From NCBI GenBank assembly GCA_029569475.1, contig JAKQSZ010000002.1:1-64000 (forward strand): DNA of 64,000 bases. The letters run 5' to 3'. The DNA is from Candidatus Eiseniibacteriota bacterium (GTDB lineage: Bacteria; Eisenbacteria; RBG-16-71-46; CAIMUX01). Within the stretch, counting starts at the first letter, position 1. Every line of letters starts with the position of its first letter. The notes below the pieces were generated by a model that made no database searches, was not told the origin of the DNA, and saw only the letters and a program-made list of their open reading frames with translations. Shown here piece by piece: positions 9,759 to 18,692 of this stretch. A program made the position numbers and the translations under genes.

Positions 9759-11309
9759 ATGCGACCCAACGTTACGGTCTCCACGACGTTCCTGCTTTCT
9801 TGTTTCCTGATCATGGCGGCCGCCTGTCTGGCGAGCCAGATGCCGATGCCGTCCGGCAGCGGTCCTTTCCCGAGCGCGCGGAATGCCCCCGTCGCGGCGC
9901 TGGCGGCCGAGCCGGTGGTCTCCGCCGAGTGGTATCCCATCGGCTCGGGGATCAGTTTCTGGGGCCACTCGATTTCGGTGTACCAGGACGAACTGATCCT
10001 GGGGGGATGGTTCTCCAGTATCGGGGGCGAAGACATGCGATCCGTCGCGGCGTGGGACGGAGCCCACTGGCGCCCGCTGGGCTGGGGCATGCCGTCGGGT
10101 TACCCCGCCGCCTTCGCCTTGTACCAGGACCAGCTCATCGCGGGTGGCACGTTCGTGAACGCGGGAATGTCGCCCGGCGCCGATCGCATCGCTGCCTGGG
10201 ATGGTTCGCGGTGGAACAAGCTCGGCGGAGGTGTCTCGGGGGAGGGCAACGCGTCGGTCATCGCGCTCTCCGTCCAGGACGGGAATCTGATCGCGGCGGG
10301 CGTGTTCGATCGTGCGGGAGGCGCCCCGGCGCGGAACATCGCGCGCTGGGACGGAGGGCAGTGGTCGCCTCTCGGTTCCGGAGTCAATGGTCCGGTCTGC
10401 GCGCTCGCCACCTGGGACGGCCTCCTTGTCGCGGGCGGGATGTTCACCGAAGCGGGCGGCCTCCCGGCCCACAACATCGCGGTCTGGGACGGTGTCTCCT
10501 GGGAGCCTCTCGACATGGGATTGCCGGCAACCGGATCGGTCATCTGGGCGCTGGCAGTCTTTGATGGCGACCTTGTCGCTGGAGGGATCATCGCGTCGGT
10601 CGGAGCATCCGAGGCGGGCAACGTGGTGAGGTGGAACGGCGCCGCGTGGGAGCCGCTCGGAGACGGCGTCGCCGGAGGGGCGGTCTTCGACGGGGCGGTC
10701 GGTTCGTTCCAGGTACATGGGGGTCGTCTGATCGCCGCGGGTCTCTTCGACCAAGCCGGGGACGGATTCGCCGGGAACATCGCCGCCTGGGATGGCACAG
10801 AGTGGACGAGTGTCGGCCTGGGGATGGATTTCGGGATCCTGGCGCTCGGCGAGTTCCGAGGGGATCTCATCGCCACGGGCGCATTCACCCGTGCTGGAAC
10901 CTCGGAAGCCAGCTACGTCGCTCGTTGGAGCGAAAACCCGCAGAGCGGAGGCAAGGTCGAACAGACTCCGCCTTCCGATGTCCGCATGGAGACCGACGGC
11001 AGCGGCAAGGTCGAGTTGCTGGCCGTGGAGCCGCGAAGCGGAGCAGTCCGCGCCGACTTCACGATGCGACGGCGAGGCACGACCGTGCTGCTCGACCTGG
11101 AGGCCTCCACCCAGGCGAGCCTGGCCATCTACAACGTCGGCGGCCGGCGCGTGCGCGAGCTGGGCAGCGGCCTTTTCGCCGCGGGCCGGCACGAGTACTA
11201 CTGGAACCGGCAGGATGACGCGGGTCAGCCGGTGGGCCCCGGGATCTACTTCTGCCGCATGGGCACCGAACGCGGCACGAAGTCTCTGCGGATCGTGCTC
11301 ACCAACTAG
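9759..11309 (+). CDS. Exported WDG-repeat beta-propeller protein with C-terminal sorting-type domain
   Basis: 516 residues. The start is an ATG seven bases after GGAGG. The N-terminus has a signal peptide (TVSTTFLLSCFLIMAAACLA). From about residue 45 to 400 there are roughly eight repeats of ~42 residues with the pattern (I/V)A.WDG..W..LG.G..G.V.AL…L.AGG.F..AGG, a propeller resembling Rax2-type and delta-60-like repeats. Residues ~415-516 form a FlgD-like C-terminal domain (LAIYNVGGRRVREL, GPGIYFCRM). Likely exported and cell-surface attached; ligand unknown. It converges on the small exported protein gene and shares a terminator-like hairpin with it. Confidence 0.8.
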   Translation: MRPNVTVSTTFLLSCFLIMAAACLASQMPMPSGSGPFPSARNAPVAALAAEPVVSAEWYPIGSGISFWGHSISVYQDELILGGWFSSIGGEDMRSVAAWDGAHWRPLGWGMPSGYPAAFALYQDQLIAGGTFVNAGMSPGADRIAAWDGSRWNKLGGGVSGEGNASVIALSVQDGNLIAAGVFDRAGGAPARNIARWDGGQWSPLGSGVNGPVCALATWDGLLVAGGMFTEAGGLPAHNIAVWDGVSWEPLDMGLPATGSVIWALAVFDGDLVAGGIIASVGASEAGNVVRWNGAAWEPLGDGVAGGAVFDGAVGSFQVHGGRLIAAGLFDQAGDGFAGNIAAWDGTEWTSVGLGMDFGILALGEFRGDLIATGAFTRAGTSEASYVARWSENPQSGGKVEQTPPSDVRMETDGSGKVELLAVEPRSGAVRADFTMRRRGTTVLLDLEASTQASLAIYNVGGRRVRELGSGLFAAGRHEYYWNRQDDAGQPVGPGIYFCRMGTERGTKSLRIVLTN

Positions 11310-11344
11310 AGGCCGCCAACTCGCGGGCCCAACGAGCGGCCTCT
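11308..11344. terminator. Bidirectional terminator-like hairpin
   Basis: Perfect 9-bp stem AGAGGCCGC (11308-11316) with GCGGCCTCT (11336-11344), a 19-base loop, and a possible inner CTCG/CGAG stem. It overlaps both converging stop codons. There is no long T tract on either strand, so termination strength is uncertain. Confidence 0.55.
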
Positions 11345-11949
11345 CAGTATCGTTTCTCGATGGAGTAACGCCGGACTTCGCCTTGCGGGTCGAGGATCTC
11401 CACCGAGTACGGCGCGATCTTGGCGAGGTAAAGACCCGCGGGAAGCGCATCGGTGCTCGGCGTCTCCAGGACCAACAAGTCCGGAGGCGCTGCGGCGAGA
11501 TGGCGCAAACCCGACAGCGCGAAGTTCGGATCCGTCCGGTACGCCGGGTGGAGAAGCAGCCGCCTCCAACCCTGCTTCTCCATGTAGTTGGCCACCGATC
11601 GCTCGATGTGCGGATCGGGACGCCCGGGCCGGAGATGCACTGACAGCATTTCGAGCTGCTCGGGCGTCAATCGGTCCAGGCCGCACCGCCGGAAGGAGTC
11701 TTCACCCGGAAGGGCCGCCAACGGGGGCGCCGCGCCCTCATCATGGGAGCACCACGATCGTTCGTCTGTCTCCAAGCCGTGCTGCGCGAGATCCCTCGCC
11801 TGATCGTGGACCAGGTCCACCGCGGGGCCGGCGGTCGCCGCGAGGGGCGAGGTGTCAGAGACGTCCCCGGGCCCGGTGTCCGCCAGGAGTGGGAGGCTGG
11901 CGAGTGGGGCGAGCAGGAAGATCAACCCGATACAGACCCGGCGAAGCAT
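11344..11949 (-). CDS. Small exported protein of unknown function
   Basis: 201 residues from the ATG at 11949, which gives a clear signal peptide (LRRVCIGLIFLLAPLASLPLLA) after a purine-rich GGAGAAAGG. The open frame extends ~100 codons further upstream into the divergent MFS gene, which I regard as chance. The mature protein is acidic with a central LTPEQLEMLSVHLRPGRPDPHIERSV segment and a C-terminal part (LYLAKIAPYSVEILDPQGEVRRYSIEKRY) that looks like a small beta domain. I recognise no family. It is divergent from the efflux pump gene with 145 bases between the starts. Confidence 0.6.
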   Translation of the reverse strand: MLRRVCIGLIFLLAPLASLPLLADTGPGDVSDTSPLAATAGPAVDLVHDQARDLAQHGLETDERSWCSHDEGAAPPLAALPGEDSFRRCGLDRLTPEQLEMLSVHLRPGRPDPHIERSVANYMEKQGWRRLLLHPAYRTDPNFALSGLRHLAAAPPDLLVLETPSTDALPAGLYLAKIAPYSVEILDPQGEVRRYSIEKRY

Positions 11950-12094
11950 GGGCAGCCCTTTCTCCGTTGAGAGGCTCTTGTGAGTGTCCCGGCCGAGAAG
12001 CGATGGATGGCTCAGCGCCTCACCCGGCCGAGATGCCGAGGCGCATAGTGGCACGGCGATTCGTGGCGGGCAAGCGGTGTGGTAGTGTCCGGCC

Positions 12095-13591
12095 ATGAGA
12101 ACGACCCGGGTGGATCCTGACGGCAACGGGGCCCGCCCGATCGCCCAGACCCATCGGCCGCTGGTGGTGACCGCGCTGGTGCTCGGCCTCTTCATGGCCG
12201 CGATGGAGTTCACGGTGGTCTCGACGGCGATGCCGACCGTCATCGGCGACCTCGGGGGCATTCAGTTGTACTCGTGGGTCTTCACCGCCTACATGCTGGC
12301 CTCGACGGTGACTGTTCCGATCTTTGGAAAGCTGGCGGACCTGCGGGGCCGGAAGCCGATCATGCTGATCGGTCTGGCGCTCTTCTTGGCGGGTTCGATG
12401 GCCAGCGGCCAGGCGCGATCGATGCCGCAGCTGATCGCCTTCCGGGCGCTGCAGGGACTCGGCGCGGGCGCCATGCAGCCGATCTCGCTGACCATCGTGG
12501 GGGACATCTTCAACCTGAAGGAGAGGGCTCGCATGCAGGGCCTCTTCGGCGCCGTCTGGGGGCTCGCGGGCCTGGCTGGGCCCTTGCTGGGCGGGCTGAT
12601 CGTGGATGCGCTTTCCTGGCGATGGGTCTTCTACATCAACGTTCCCTTCGGGATCGGCTCGGCTGTGATCCTCATGATGGCCCTTCACGAACGCGTGGAA
12701 CGGCAACAGCACACGTTGGACTTTCGCGGGACGGCGCTCTTCACCCTGGCCTGCGTGGCCCTCCTCCTCGGCGCGCACGGGGGGAACATGGCTATCATCG
12801 GACTGCCGGCAGCCGCTGTAGGGTTCATTCTGTTTTTCCGCGCCGAACTCCATTCGCCGGAGCCGATCCTCCCTCTGGAGCTCTTCCGGCGCCGGGTCAT
12901 GGCGGTGTCGAGCGCAGCCGGCGTCCTGGTCGGCGCGACCATGATGGCATCGGTGACGTACATCCCCCTCTTCGTCCAGGGAGTTCGTGGCCTCTCGCCT
13001 ACCCAGGCCGGCGCAACGTTGACGCCCATCGTGATCGGCTGGCCGATCGCCAGCGCCATCGGCAGCCGCCTCTCGCTGCGGTTGGGTTTTCGGCGGCTCG
13101 TCTGGTGGGGGCTGGCGCTCGTCGCGGCGGCGAGCGTGTTGCTGGCCTGGTCCCTCGACGGGGATGGTGGGCTGATCGTGCCTCGTCTGGCCATGGGACT
13201 GATGGGAGCCGGGATGGGTCTTGCGACGGTGTCGATTCTGCTGGCGGTCCAGTCGAGCGTGGAGTGGCGGCAGCGCGGGGTGGCGACGTCGAGCACGATG
13301 TTCTTCCGGATCATGGGAGGAGCGATCGCCATCGGCATCCTCGGCGCGATCCTGACAGCGCGTCTCGAGGCGGTCCCGGGGGTCTCCCCCGAACAGGCGA
13401 ACCAACTCCTTGGCCCGGCTCACGGACGCGACCTCCCGCCGGAGTTGTTTCAGGCGCTCGGGATGACCCTGCGGGAGAGCCTGGTCATGATCTTCTGGGC
13501 GATCGCCGGGATTTCGGTGCTGGCCTTTCTCGTCGCGCTCCGCTTCCCGGCTGTGAGTCCACCGCAGGAGAGCGAGCCTGTGGCCAGATAG
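12095..13591 (+). CDS. MFS multidrug efflux transporter, DHA2 (14-TM, EmrB/QacA-like) family
   Basis: 498 residues, the usual DHA2 length. Fourteen hydrophobic segments are visible. TM1 is ALVLGLFMAAMEFTVVSTAMPTVI, containing the DHA2 D/E-x-T-V-V-x-T-A-x-P-x-I signature. The loop-2/3 motif A is GKLADLRGRKP (about residue 85). Motif C-like glycines follow in TM5 (GLAGLAGPLLGGLI) and WRWVFYINVPFG is also typical. It would export hydrophobic compounds across the inner membrane using the proton gradient; the substrate cannot be read from sequence. The ATG has no obvious ribosome-binding site, so the message may be leaderless or the start slightly different. Confidence 0.9.
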   Translation: MRTTRVDPDGNGARPIAQTHRPLVVTALVLGLFMAAMEFTVVSTAMPTVIGDLGGIQLYSWVFTAYMLASTVTVPIFGKLADLRGRKPIMLIGLALFLAGSMASGQARSMPQLIAFRALQGLGAGAMQPISLTIVGDIFNLKERARMQGLFGAVWGLAGLAGPLLGGLIVDALSWRWVFYINVPFGIGSAVILMMALHERVERQQHTLDFRGTALFTLACVALLLGAHGGNMAIIGLPAAAVGFILFFRAELHSPEPILPLELFRRRVMAVSSAAGVLVGATMMASVTYIPLFVQGVRGLSPTQAGATLTPIVIGWPIASAIGSRLSLRLGFRRLVWWGLALVAAASVLLAWSLDGDGGLIVPRLAMGLMGAGMGLATVSILLAVQSSVEWRQRGVATSSTMFFRIMGGAIAIGILGAILTARLEAVPGVSPEQANQLLGPAHGRDLPPELFQALGMTLRESLVMIFWAIAGISVLAFLVALRFPAVSPPQESEPVAR

Positions 13592-14066
13592 GGGAACCAG
13601 TGCTGGGGGGCGCGAGGCTGCCCGCGGGAGCGCCAGGCCGCGGTAGGCGGCCCGAGGCTGCGCCGGCCAGGTGGTCCCGAGGCGGCGGCAGGCGACGAAG
13701 AGAAGAGAGAAATCTGATAAACAGGAATCCCGTCCGTGTATCACGCAAGCCGAAGGGGCCCGGGGCATTCCCACGCTACACCGATCCGGGTGGACCGCTC
13801 GGCCGTCGCTCCTGGACCACTGCACCTTTGCGCAGGATCGGCGCGCCGCAGCGCCGCGGGTGGCACTCGGCCTGGTTGCGGTGATGATCGGATTCGACCC
13901 GCTGGGTGATCCAGGAACCACCACGGCAATCCATGTGTTGTTAGCGCTGTTGCCGGACTCAGGCTCGCGGCGGCTTTACCCGGTTCCCCGCGATCTGGTT
14001 CAATCGACAGGTTGGCTCCGGCAGATCCGGCCGCAACAGCACCGATCCATCCAGAGAAAGGCCCCC
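13592..14066. other. Intergenic region upstream of the moxR operon
   Basis: 475 bases with no convincing gene. The moxR frame is open through most of it, but the translation has no resemblance to MoxR proteins and is rich in Arg/Pro chance codons. An A-rich patch near 13693-13715 (GAGAAATCTGATAAACAGG) could be part of a promoter, but I found no matching -35 element. Confidence 0.5.
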
Positions 14067-15086
14067 ATGACCTCCGAGATCTCAACCAAGGAAGCCGTCG
14101 AGACCATCGCCGGCCTGAAGCAGGCGCGCCTGGCGATCCTCGAAGAAGTCCGTAAGGTCATCGTGGGCCAGGAGAAGGTGGTCGACGAGCTTCTCACGGC
14201 GCTCTTCTGCGACGGACATTGCCTGCTGGTGGGCGTCCCCGGACTGGCCAAGACCCTTTTGATCAGTACCCTGGCGCGCGTCCTGGACTTGAAGTTCAGC
14301 CGGATCCAGTTCACCCCCGACCTCATGCCGAGCGACATCACCGGCACCGAGATCCTCGAAGAGGACCGCAGCACCGGCAAGCGCACCTTCCGCTTCGTCC
14401 AGGGTCCGGTCTTCGCGAACCTGGTGCTGGCCGACGAGATCAATCGCACCCCGCCCAAGACGCAGGCGGCCCTGCTCCAGTCGATGCAGGAGAAAGCGGT
14501 GACGGCGGCGGGGCGCACTTTCGCCCTCGAGCCCCCCTTCTTCGTCCTGGCGACGCAGAATCCGATCGAGATGGAAGGGACCTATCCTCTTCCCGAGGCC
14601 CAGCTCGACCGGTTCATGTTCAATGTCTTTGTTGACTATCCAACCGAGGAAGAAGAGCGCCGGATCGTCGAGACCACGACCGGCTCGTACGTGGCCGATG
14701 TCAAGCCGGCGCTCAGCGGCGCGGACATCGTGCGCATCCAGAGGACGATCCGCCGGGTCCCGGTCTCCGAGCATGTCGTTTCCTACGCGGTCAACCTCGT
14801 GCGGCAGACCCGTCCTGCCCACACCGAGCAGTCCTTCGTCAAGGACTGGGTCTCCTGGGGGGCCGGACCGCGGGCGTCGCAATACCTCATCCTGGGGGCG
14901 AAGACGCGCGCGGTGCTGATGGGCCGGCCCACCCCCGCCTGCGAGGACGTCAAGCACGTTGCCGTCTCGGTCCTGCGCCACCGGGTTCTGCCGAACTTCA
15001 ACGCCGAGGCCGACGGCATCAGCGTTCCCTCCATCATCGAGAAGCTTCTGTCCACCGTTCCGGAACCGAAGGAACGGGGGATCTAG
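14067..15086 (+). CDS. MoxR-family AAA+ ATPase
   Basis: 339 residues, typical for MoxR. Walker A is GVPGLAKT (about residues 53-60), Walker [10 protein letters not shown] (about 119-127), and sensor 1 [24 protein letters not shown]. The lid ends with the DIVRIQ… and [10 protein letters not shown] segments usual in this family. MoxR proteins act as chaperone-like ATPases with VWA partners. The next genes encode a DUF58 protein and a BatA-like VWA membrane protein, the classic partners. The ATG at 14067 is preceded by GAGAAAGG. It is directly followed, with no gap, by the DUF58 gene. Confidence 0.93.
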   Translation: MTSEISTKEAVETIAGLKQARLAILEEVRKVIVGQEKVVDELLTALFCDGHCLLVGVPGLAKTLLISTLARVLDLKFSRIQFTPDLMPSDITGTEILEEDRSTGKRTFRFVQGPVFANLVLADEINRTPPKTQAALLQSMQEKAVTAAGRTFALEPPFFVLATQNPIEMEGTYPLPEAQLDRFMFNVFVDYPTEEEERRIVETTTGSYVADVKPALSGADIVRIQRTIRRVPVSEHVVSYAVNLVRQTRPAHTEQSFVKDWVSWGAGPRASQYLILGAKTRAVLMGRPTPACEDVKHVAVSVLRHRVLPNFNAEADGISVPSIIEKLLSTVPEPKERGI

Positions 15087-16046
15087 GTGGAGAAGAGCTC
15101 CCTCGCCGGCGGACTCGACAGCCGGCGTTTCCTCGATCCACGGATCGCCGGCAAACTGCAACGCCTGGACCTGCGGGCGCGACTGGTGGTCGAAGGGTTC
15201 CTGACGGGATTGCACAAGAGTCCCTACCATGGTTTCAGCGTCGAGTTCGCCGAGCACCGCCAGTACATGCCGGGAGATCCGGTGCGCAGCGTCGACTGGA
15301 AGGTCTACGCCAAGAGTGACCGCTATTACATCAAGCAGTTCGAGGAAGAGACCAACCTTCGGGCGTATCTCCTGATCGACACCTCGACGTCGATGCTCTT
15401 CCGCGCCCAGCCCGAGGGGGTGGCGAAGCTTCGCTACGCCATCGACCTGGCCTCGGCGCTCGCCTACCTGATGATCCACCAGCAGGACGCGGTGGGTCTC
15501 CTCCTCTTCTCCGATACCATCCAGCGGCTGGTCCCGGCGCGGAGCGCGCGCATCCAGCTTCGAGCGCTCCTACGGGAACTGGAAGTCGAACTGCGGCGTT
15601 CGGAGTCGCGCCAGATCCGGGAGAAGGAGCCGCGCCAGACCCGGGTGGGCCAGTGTCTCAGCTTCCTCGCGGAGCGGATCCCTCGGCGCGGCCTGATCAT
15701 CCTGCTGAGCGACCTGTGGGATCCGGCCCAGGACGAAGTGCTCGCGGCGTTGAAGCGCTTCCGCCACCGCCAGCACGAGGTCGTGGTCTTCCACCTGCAG
15801 GATCCGGCGGAGGTGGAGTTCCCCTATCGCCAGGAGGGGCTCTTCGTCGACGTGGAGACCGGCGAGCAACTCAACGTGCTGCCCTGGGAGATCGCGCGCG
15901 AGTACCGGCGACGCGTGGAGGAGCGCACCGCCTACTACCGCCGGGCCTGCTCGGAGAACCGCATCGAGTATGAGCGGGTGCTTACGAACACCCCGTTCGA
16001 CGTCGCCCTGCTGCGGTACCTGGAGAAGCGGGAGCGGCTTCATTGA
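15087..16046 (+). CDS. DUF58 domain protein (MoxR partner)
   Basis: 319 residues. The GTG start follows immediately after the TAG of the MoxR gene, so translation is probably coupled. The DUF58 hallmark is YMPGDPVRSVDWKVYAKSD (about residues 57-75). A VWA-like fold follows with LLIDTSTSMLF (a DxSxS MIDAS motif) and LIILLSDLWDP. No transmembrane segment is visible. The first ~25 residues (SRRFLDPRIAGKLQRLDLRAR) are typical of the family. Together with its neighbours it forms the moxR-DUF58-batA operon linked in other bacteria to envelope stress or aerotolerance; here that is inference. Confidence 0.92.
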   Translation: MEKSSLAGGLDSRRFLDPRIAGKLQRLDLRARLVVEGFLTGLHKSPYHGFSVEFAEHRQYMPGDPVRSVDWKVYAKSDRYYIKQFEEETNLRAYLLIDTSTSMLFRAQPEGVAKLRYAIDLASALAYLMIHQQDAVGLLLFSDTIQRLVPARSARIQLRALLRELEVELRRSESRQIREKEPRQTRVGQCLSFLAERIPRRGLIILLSDLWDPAQDEVLAALKRFRHRQHEVVVFHLQDPAEVEFPYRQEGLFVDVETGEQLNVLPWEIAREYRRRVEERTAYYRRACSENRIEYERVLTNTPFDVALLRYLEKRERLH

Positions 16047-16104
16047 ACCGGGGCCCGGGTAGCGCCGCGCCGTCCGAGCGAATTCGCGGGGGGAGCGTTC
16101 ACGC

Positions 16105-18336
16105 ATGTTCGGCCTGACCTTCATCAACTCGCTCTTCCTGCTCGGCCTCGCCACCGCGGTGCTGCCGATCATCATCCATCTCTTCAGCCGCCGCCGCGCC
16201 TCGGAGGTGGCCTTCCCGAGCGTGGAGTACCTGCGCGAGATCTCGCGGCAGAAGGTCCGGCGGATGCGGCTGCGCCAGTGGCTGCTCCTCGCGTTGCGGG
16301 TCCTCATCCTGGCCCTCTTCGCGCTGGCCATGGGACGGCCGGCTGTCCGCGGCTCCGCCGGCGTGGTCACTCGCGGCAGCTCGACGCTGGCGGTGGTCCT
16401 GGACAACAGCTACAGCATGATGGCGGCCGACCCTGCTCTGACGGGGGATCTGCCGGCTCCGACCGGGGGGGCTCGGGGGGAAGCCGCGCCAGCGTTGGAT
16501 GATCGAGGAACGGGTGCGCAGGGCGGAGTTGAGGGCGATCCGGGGGAGGCGATCAGCGGAACGCTGTTCGCGCTGGCGAAACGTCGCGCCTCGGAGATCC
16601 TCGACATCATGGGCGAGGGGGACCGGGCGATCCTGGCCATGGCCGGCCGGCCGGCTGCCTTGCCGTTCCAGACGCCCGTGACCGACGCGGGGCTCCTGCG
16701 CCGGGAGATCGACCGGACTCCTCCGACTGCCGGGGGATCAGACCTTCCCGCCGTTCTCGACCAGGTCCTCCCTCTTCTGGCCTCGGCCCGGACGATCAAC
16801 AAGGAGCTCTTCATCATCTCGGACTTCCAGGGCCGGGACATCGAGGAGTGGTCGCGGCTCCGCGATTCCGAGGGAAGCGCCCGCGGCGATTCGCTCACCT
16901 GGAGCAAGGAGATTCCCGAAGGGCTCCACGTCTACCTGGTTCCCGTGCGCGAAGCAGGCCAGGCCAACGTCTCCGTTGAACGCCTTCGGTTCGAGCCAGG
17001 GTCCGGACCGGCCGGCGGCGGACGGCTCACCATTACGGCGCTCAATCACGGCGAGGAAGCGGTGGCGGATCGCCTGGTGCGCGCCGCTGAAGCCTCGAAC
17101 CCGGGCGCGGCCCTGGGCGACGCCTACCTGGACATCGCGCCCCGCTCGCGCGGCGAGGTCTCGATCGATCTGCCGCGCGCTCCCGCCGATGGCGGCGTCA
17201 TGGTCCGGCTCGGCTCGGACGCTCTCGAGTGGGACAACCGAGCCTATCTGATGGCGGGCAAACCGGGCGTGCCCAAGGTGCTGGTCGCAAGCAGCGACCC
17301 GACCGGGTTCGTGCGTCAGGCGTTGGATCCGGATGGCACCGGGGAGTTCTACGATGTGCGCGTGGCGGTGCCCGAGGCGCTCGGCGAGGCTTCGTGGTGG
17401 GACGTCGATGCCGTGATCTTCTCCAATGTCGGGCGTCTCTCCCCGGCCGCGCAGGAGATGCTGGTTCGATACAAGACCCGGGGCGGCGGGGTCCTCATTG
17501 CGCTGGGCGAGAAGATCGATCCCCGCTACTACAACAGCGAGATCCTCTCGCGGATTTCCAGTCTGGAACTGCTGAGCACGCCGGCCGAGGAGGATCCCGA
17601 CGCCTTCCGGACCCTGCGCGCCGCGGTCGTGTCGCATCCGATCTTCGCCGGGTTTCCCATCGGCCCGGGGGAGAATCTCGGTTCCGCGCGCTTTACGCGC
17701 GCCCTGGCGGTTCGGGGCGGGCCCCAGAGCCGCGCCCTGGCGGAGTTCGGCACGGGTTTCCCGGCCATCGTCGAGGAGGACGGGGTGCTGCTCTTCACCA
17801 GCAGCTTCGATGGCGTGTGGAACGACTTCGTGACCAGCGCGTCTTTTCCTCCGTTGCTGCACCAGATGGTGCGCTACCTGGCCTCTCGAGGATCGGCCGA
17901 AGCGGACTACGGGCGCGTTGGGTCTCGCCTGGAGGCTCTGGTCGCCGCCGACGCGGTACGCGAACCGGTGGTGGGCGTGGATCCTGAAGGCGGTCGAACT
18001 CCGCTGGATGCTGCTCCGGTCGAGGAAATGGTTCGACTGCGATCGGAACCCACCCGTTTGCCGGGGATCTACCGCTTCCAGGACGCCTCGGGAGCGGTGG
18101 TGGCCTCCTTCGCCGTCAACCTCGATCCCGCCGAGGGAGATCTGGCGCCCGCCGAGGTTTCTTCCATCGAGCGCCTTTTCGGACGTGGAGCGCGTTACCT
18201 CGAACTGGGGCAGCCGGTCACGCGGGACCTGTTGCAGGGGCGTTACGGACGGGAGCTCTGGCGCCCGCTCCTCATGCTGGTGCTCGGACTCCTGGTGGTG
18301 GAGTCGCTGCTCAGCCGCGGGCGGCTGTTGAGCTGA
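16105..18336 (+). CDS. BatA/VWA-type inner-membrane protein
   Basis: 743 residues. The N-terminus is the BatA domain (FINSLFLLGLATAVLPIIIHLFSRRR, then the second membrane segment LLLALRVLILALFALAMGRPAVRG). A VWA domain follows with LAVVLDNSYSMMA, a near-canonical DxSxS motif, interrupted by a Gly/Ala/Pro-rich insert (about residues 113-145). A long extracytoplasmic region contains a glutamine-amidotransferase-like fold (VDAVIFSNVGRLSPAAQEML), as in related Planctomycetes and Bacteroidetes proteins. The C-terminal membrane segment is LLMLVLGLLVVESLL. The start has GGGGGAG upstream. It is the third gene of the moxR operon; no batB/C/D homologue follows. Confidence 0.88.
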   Translation: MFGLTFINSLFLLGLATAVLPIIIHLFSRRRASEVAFPSVEYLREISRQKVRRMRLRQWLLLALRVLILALFALAMGRPAVRGSAGVVTRGSSTLAVVLDNSYSMMAADPALTGDLPAPTGGARGEAAPALDDRGTGAQGGVEGDPGEAISGTLFALAKRRASEILDIMGEGDRAILAMAGRPAALPFQTPVTDAGLLRREIDRTPPTAGGSDLPAVLDQVLPLLASARTINKELFIISDFQGRDIEEWSRLRDSEGSARGDSLTWSKEIPEGLHVYLVPVREAGQANVSVERLRFEPGSGPAGGGRLTITALNHGEEAVADRLVRAAEASNPGAALGDAYLDIAPRSRGEVSIDLPRAPADGGVMVRLGSDALEWDNRAYLMAGKPGVPKVLVASSDPTGFVRQALDPDGTGEFYDVRVAVPEALGEASWWDVDAVIFSNVGRLSPAAQEMLVRYKTRGGGVLIALGEKIDPRYYNSEILSRISSLELLSTPAEEDPDAFRTLRAAVVSHPIFAGFPIGPGENLGSARFTRALAVRGGPQSRALAEFGTGFPAIVEEDGVLLFTSSFDGVWNDFVTSASFPPLLHQMVRYLASRGSAEADYGRVGSRLEALVAADAVREPVVGVDPEGGRTPLDAAPVEEMVRLRSEPTRLPGIYRFQDASGAVVASFAVNLDPAEGDLAPAEVSSIERLFGRGARYLELGQPVTRDLLQGRYGRELWRPLLMLVLGLLVVESLLSRGRLLS

Positions 18337-18692
18337 AGGCCGGCGCTCGCGGCTGAGGCGCTGATGTCCTTGGCGGCGGCTGCCTCGCCAGGCACACTTC
18401 GGCCCGGCGTTGAACTCCACCGCCACGCCGGTGGTGCGCGACGAGATCCTCCAGCGGCCGCCAGGAGATGGAGCATTTGCGCAACGCCAGCGAGCGGAGA
18501 CTACGTTGCAGGGTCCCTCGCCGCGATGCCCCAACTGGTATAGCGGCCTGTACCAATCCGTGCGGGCGCGGCAGGACGGCGGAAACACGTGCGGCTGCGA
18601 CGTGGTGGCGAACGGACGTGAATCCGCCGCGCCGACGTCGCAGCCGCTCGATCCTGCTCACGGATGATGACTGCTTCAGGCGTTTGGCGTGA
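18337..18692. other. Intergenic region between convergent genes, no gene recognised
   Basis: 356 bases after the BatA gene. Short open frames occur on both strands but none has a ribosome-binding site or family resemblance. It may include decayed coding sequence, but I cannot identify it. No clear terminator hairpin with a T tract was found. Confidence 0.45.

Noticed and set aside
9399..11450. 683-codon antisense frame over the WDG-repeat gene
   Set aside because: Charge-rich chance translation; the plus-strand gene is clearly coding.
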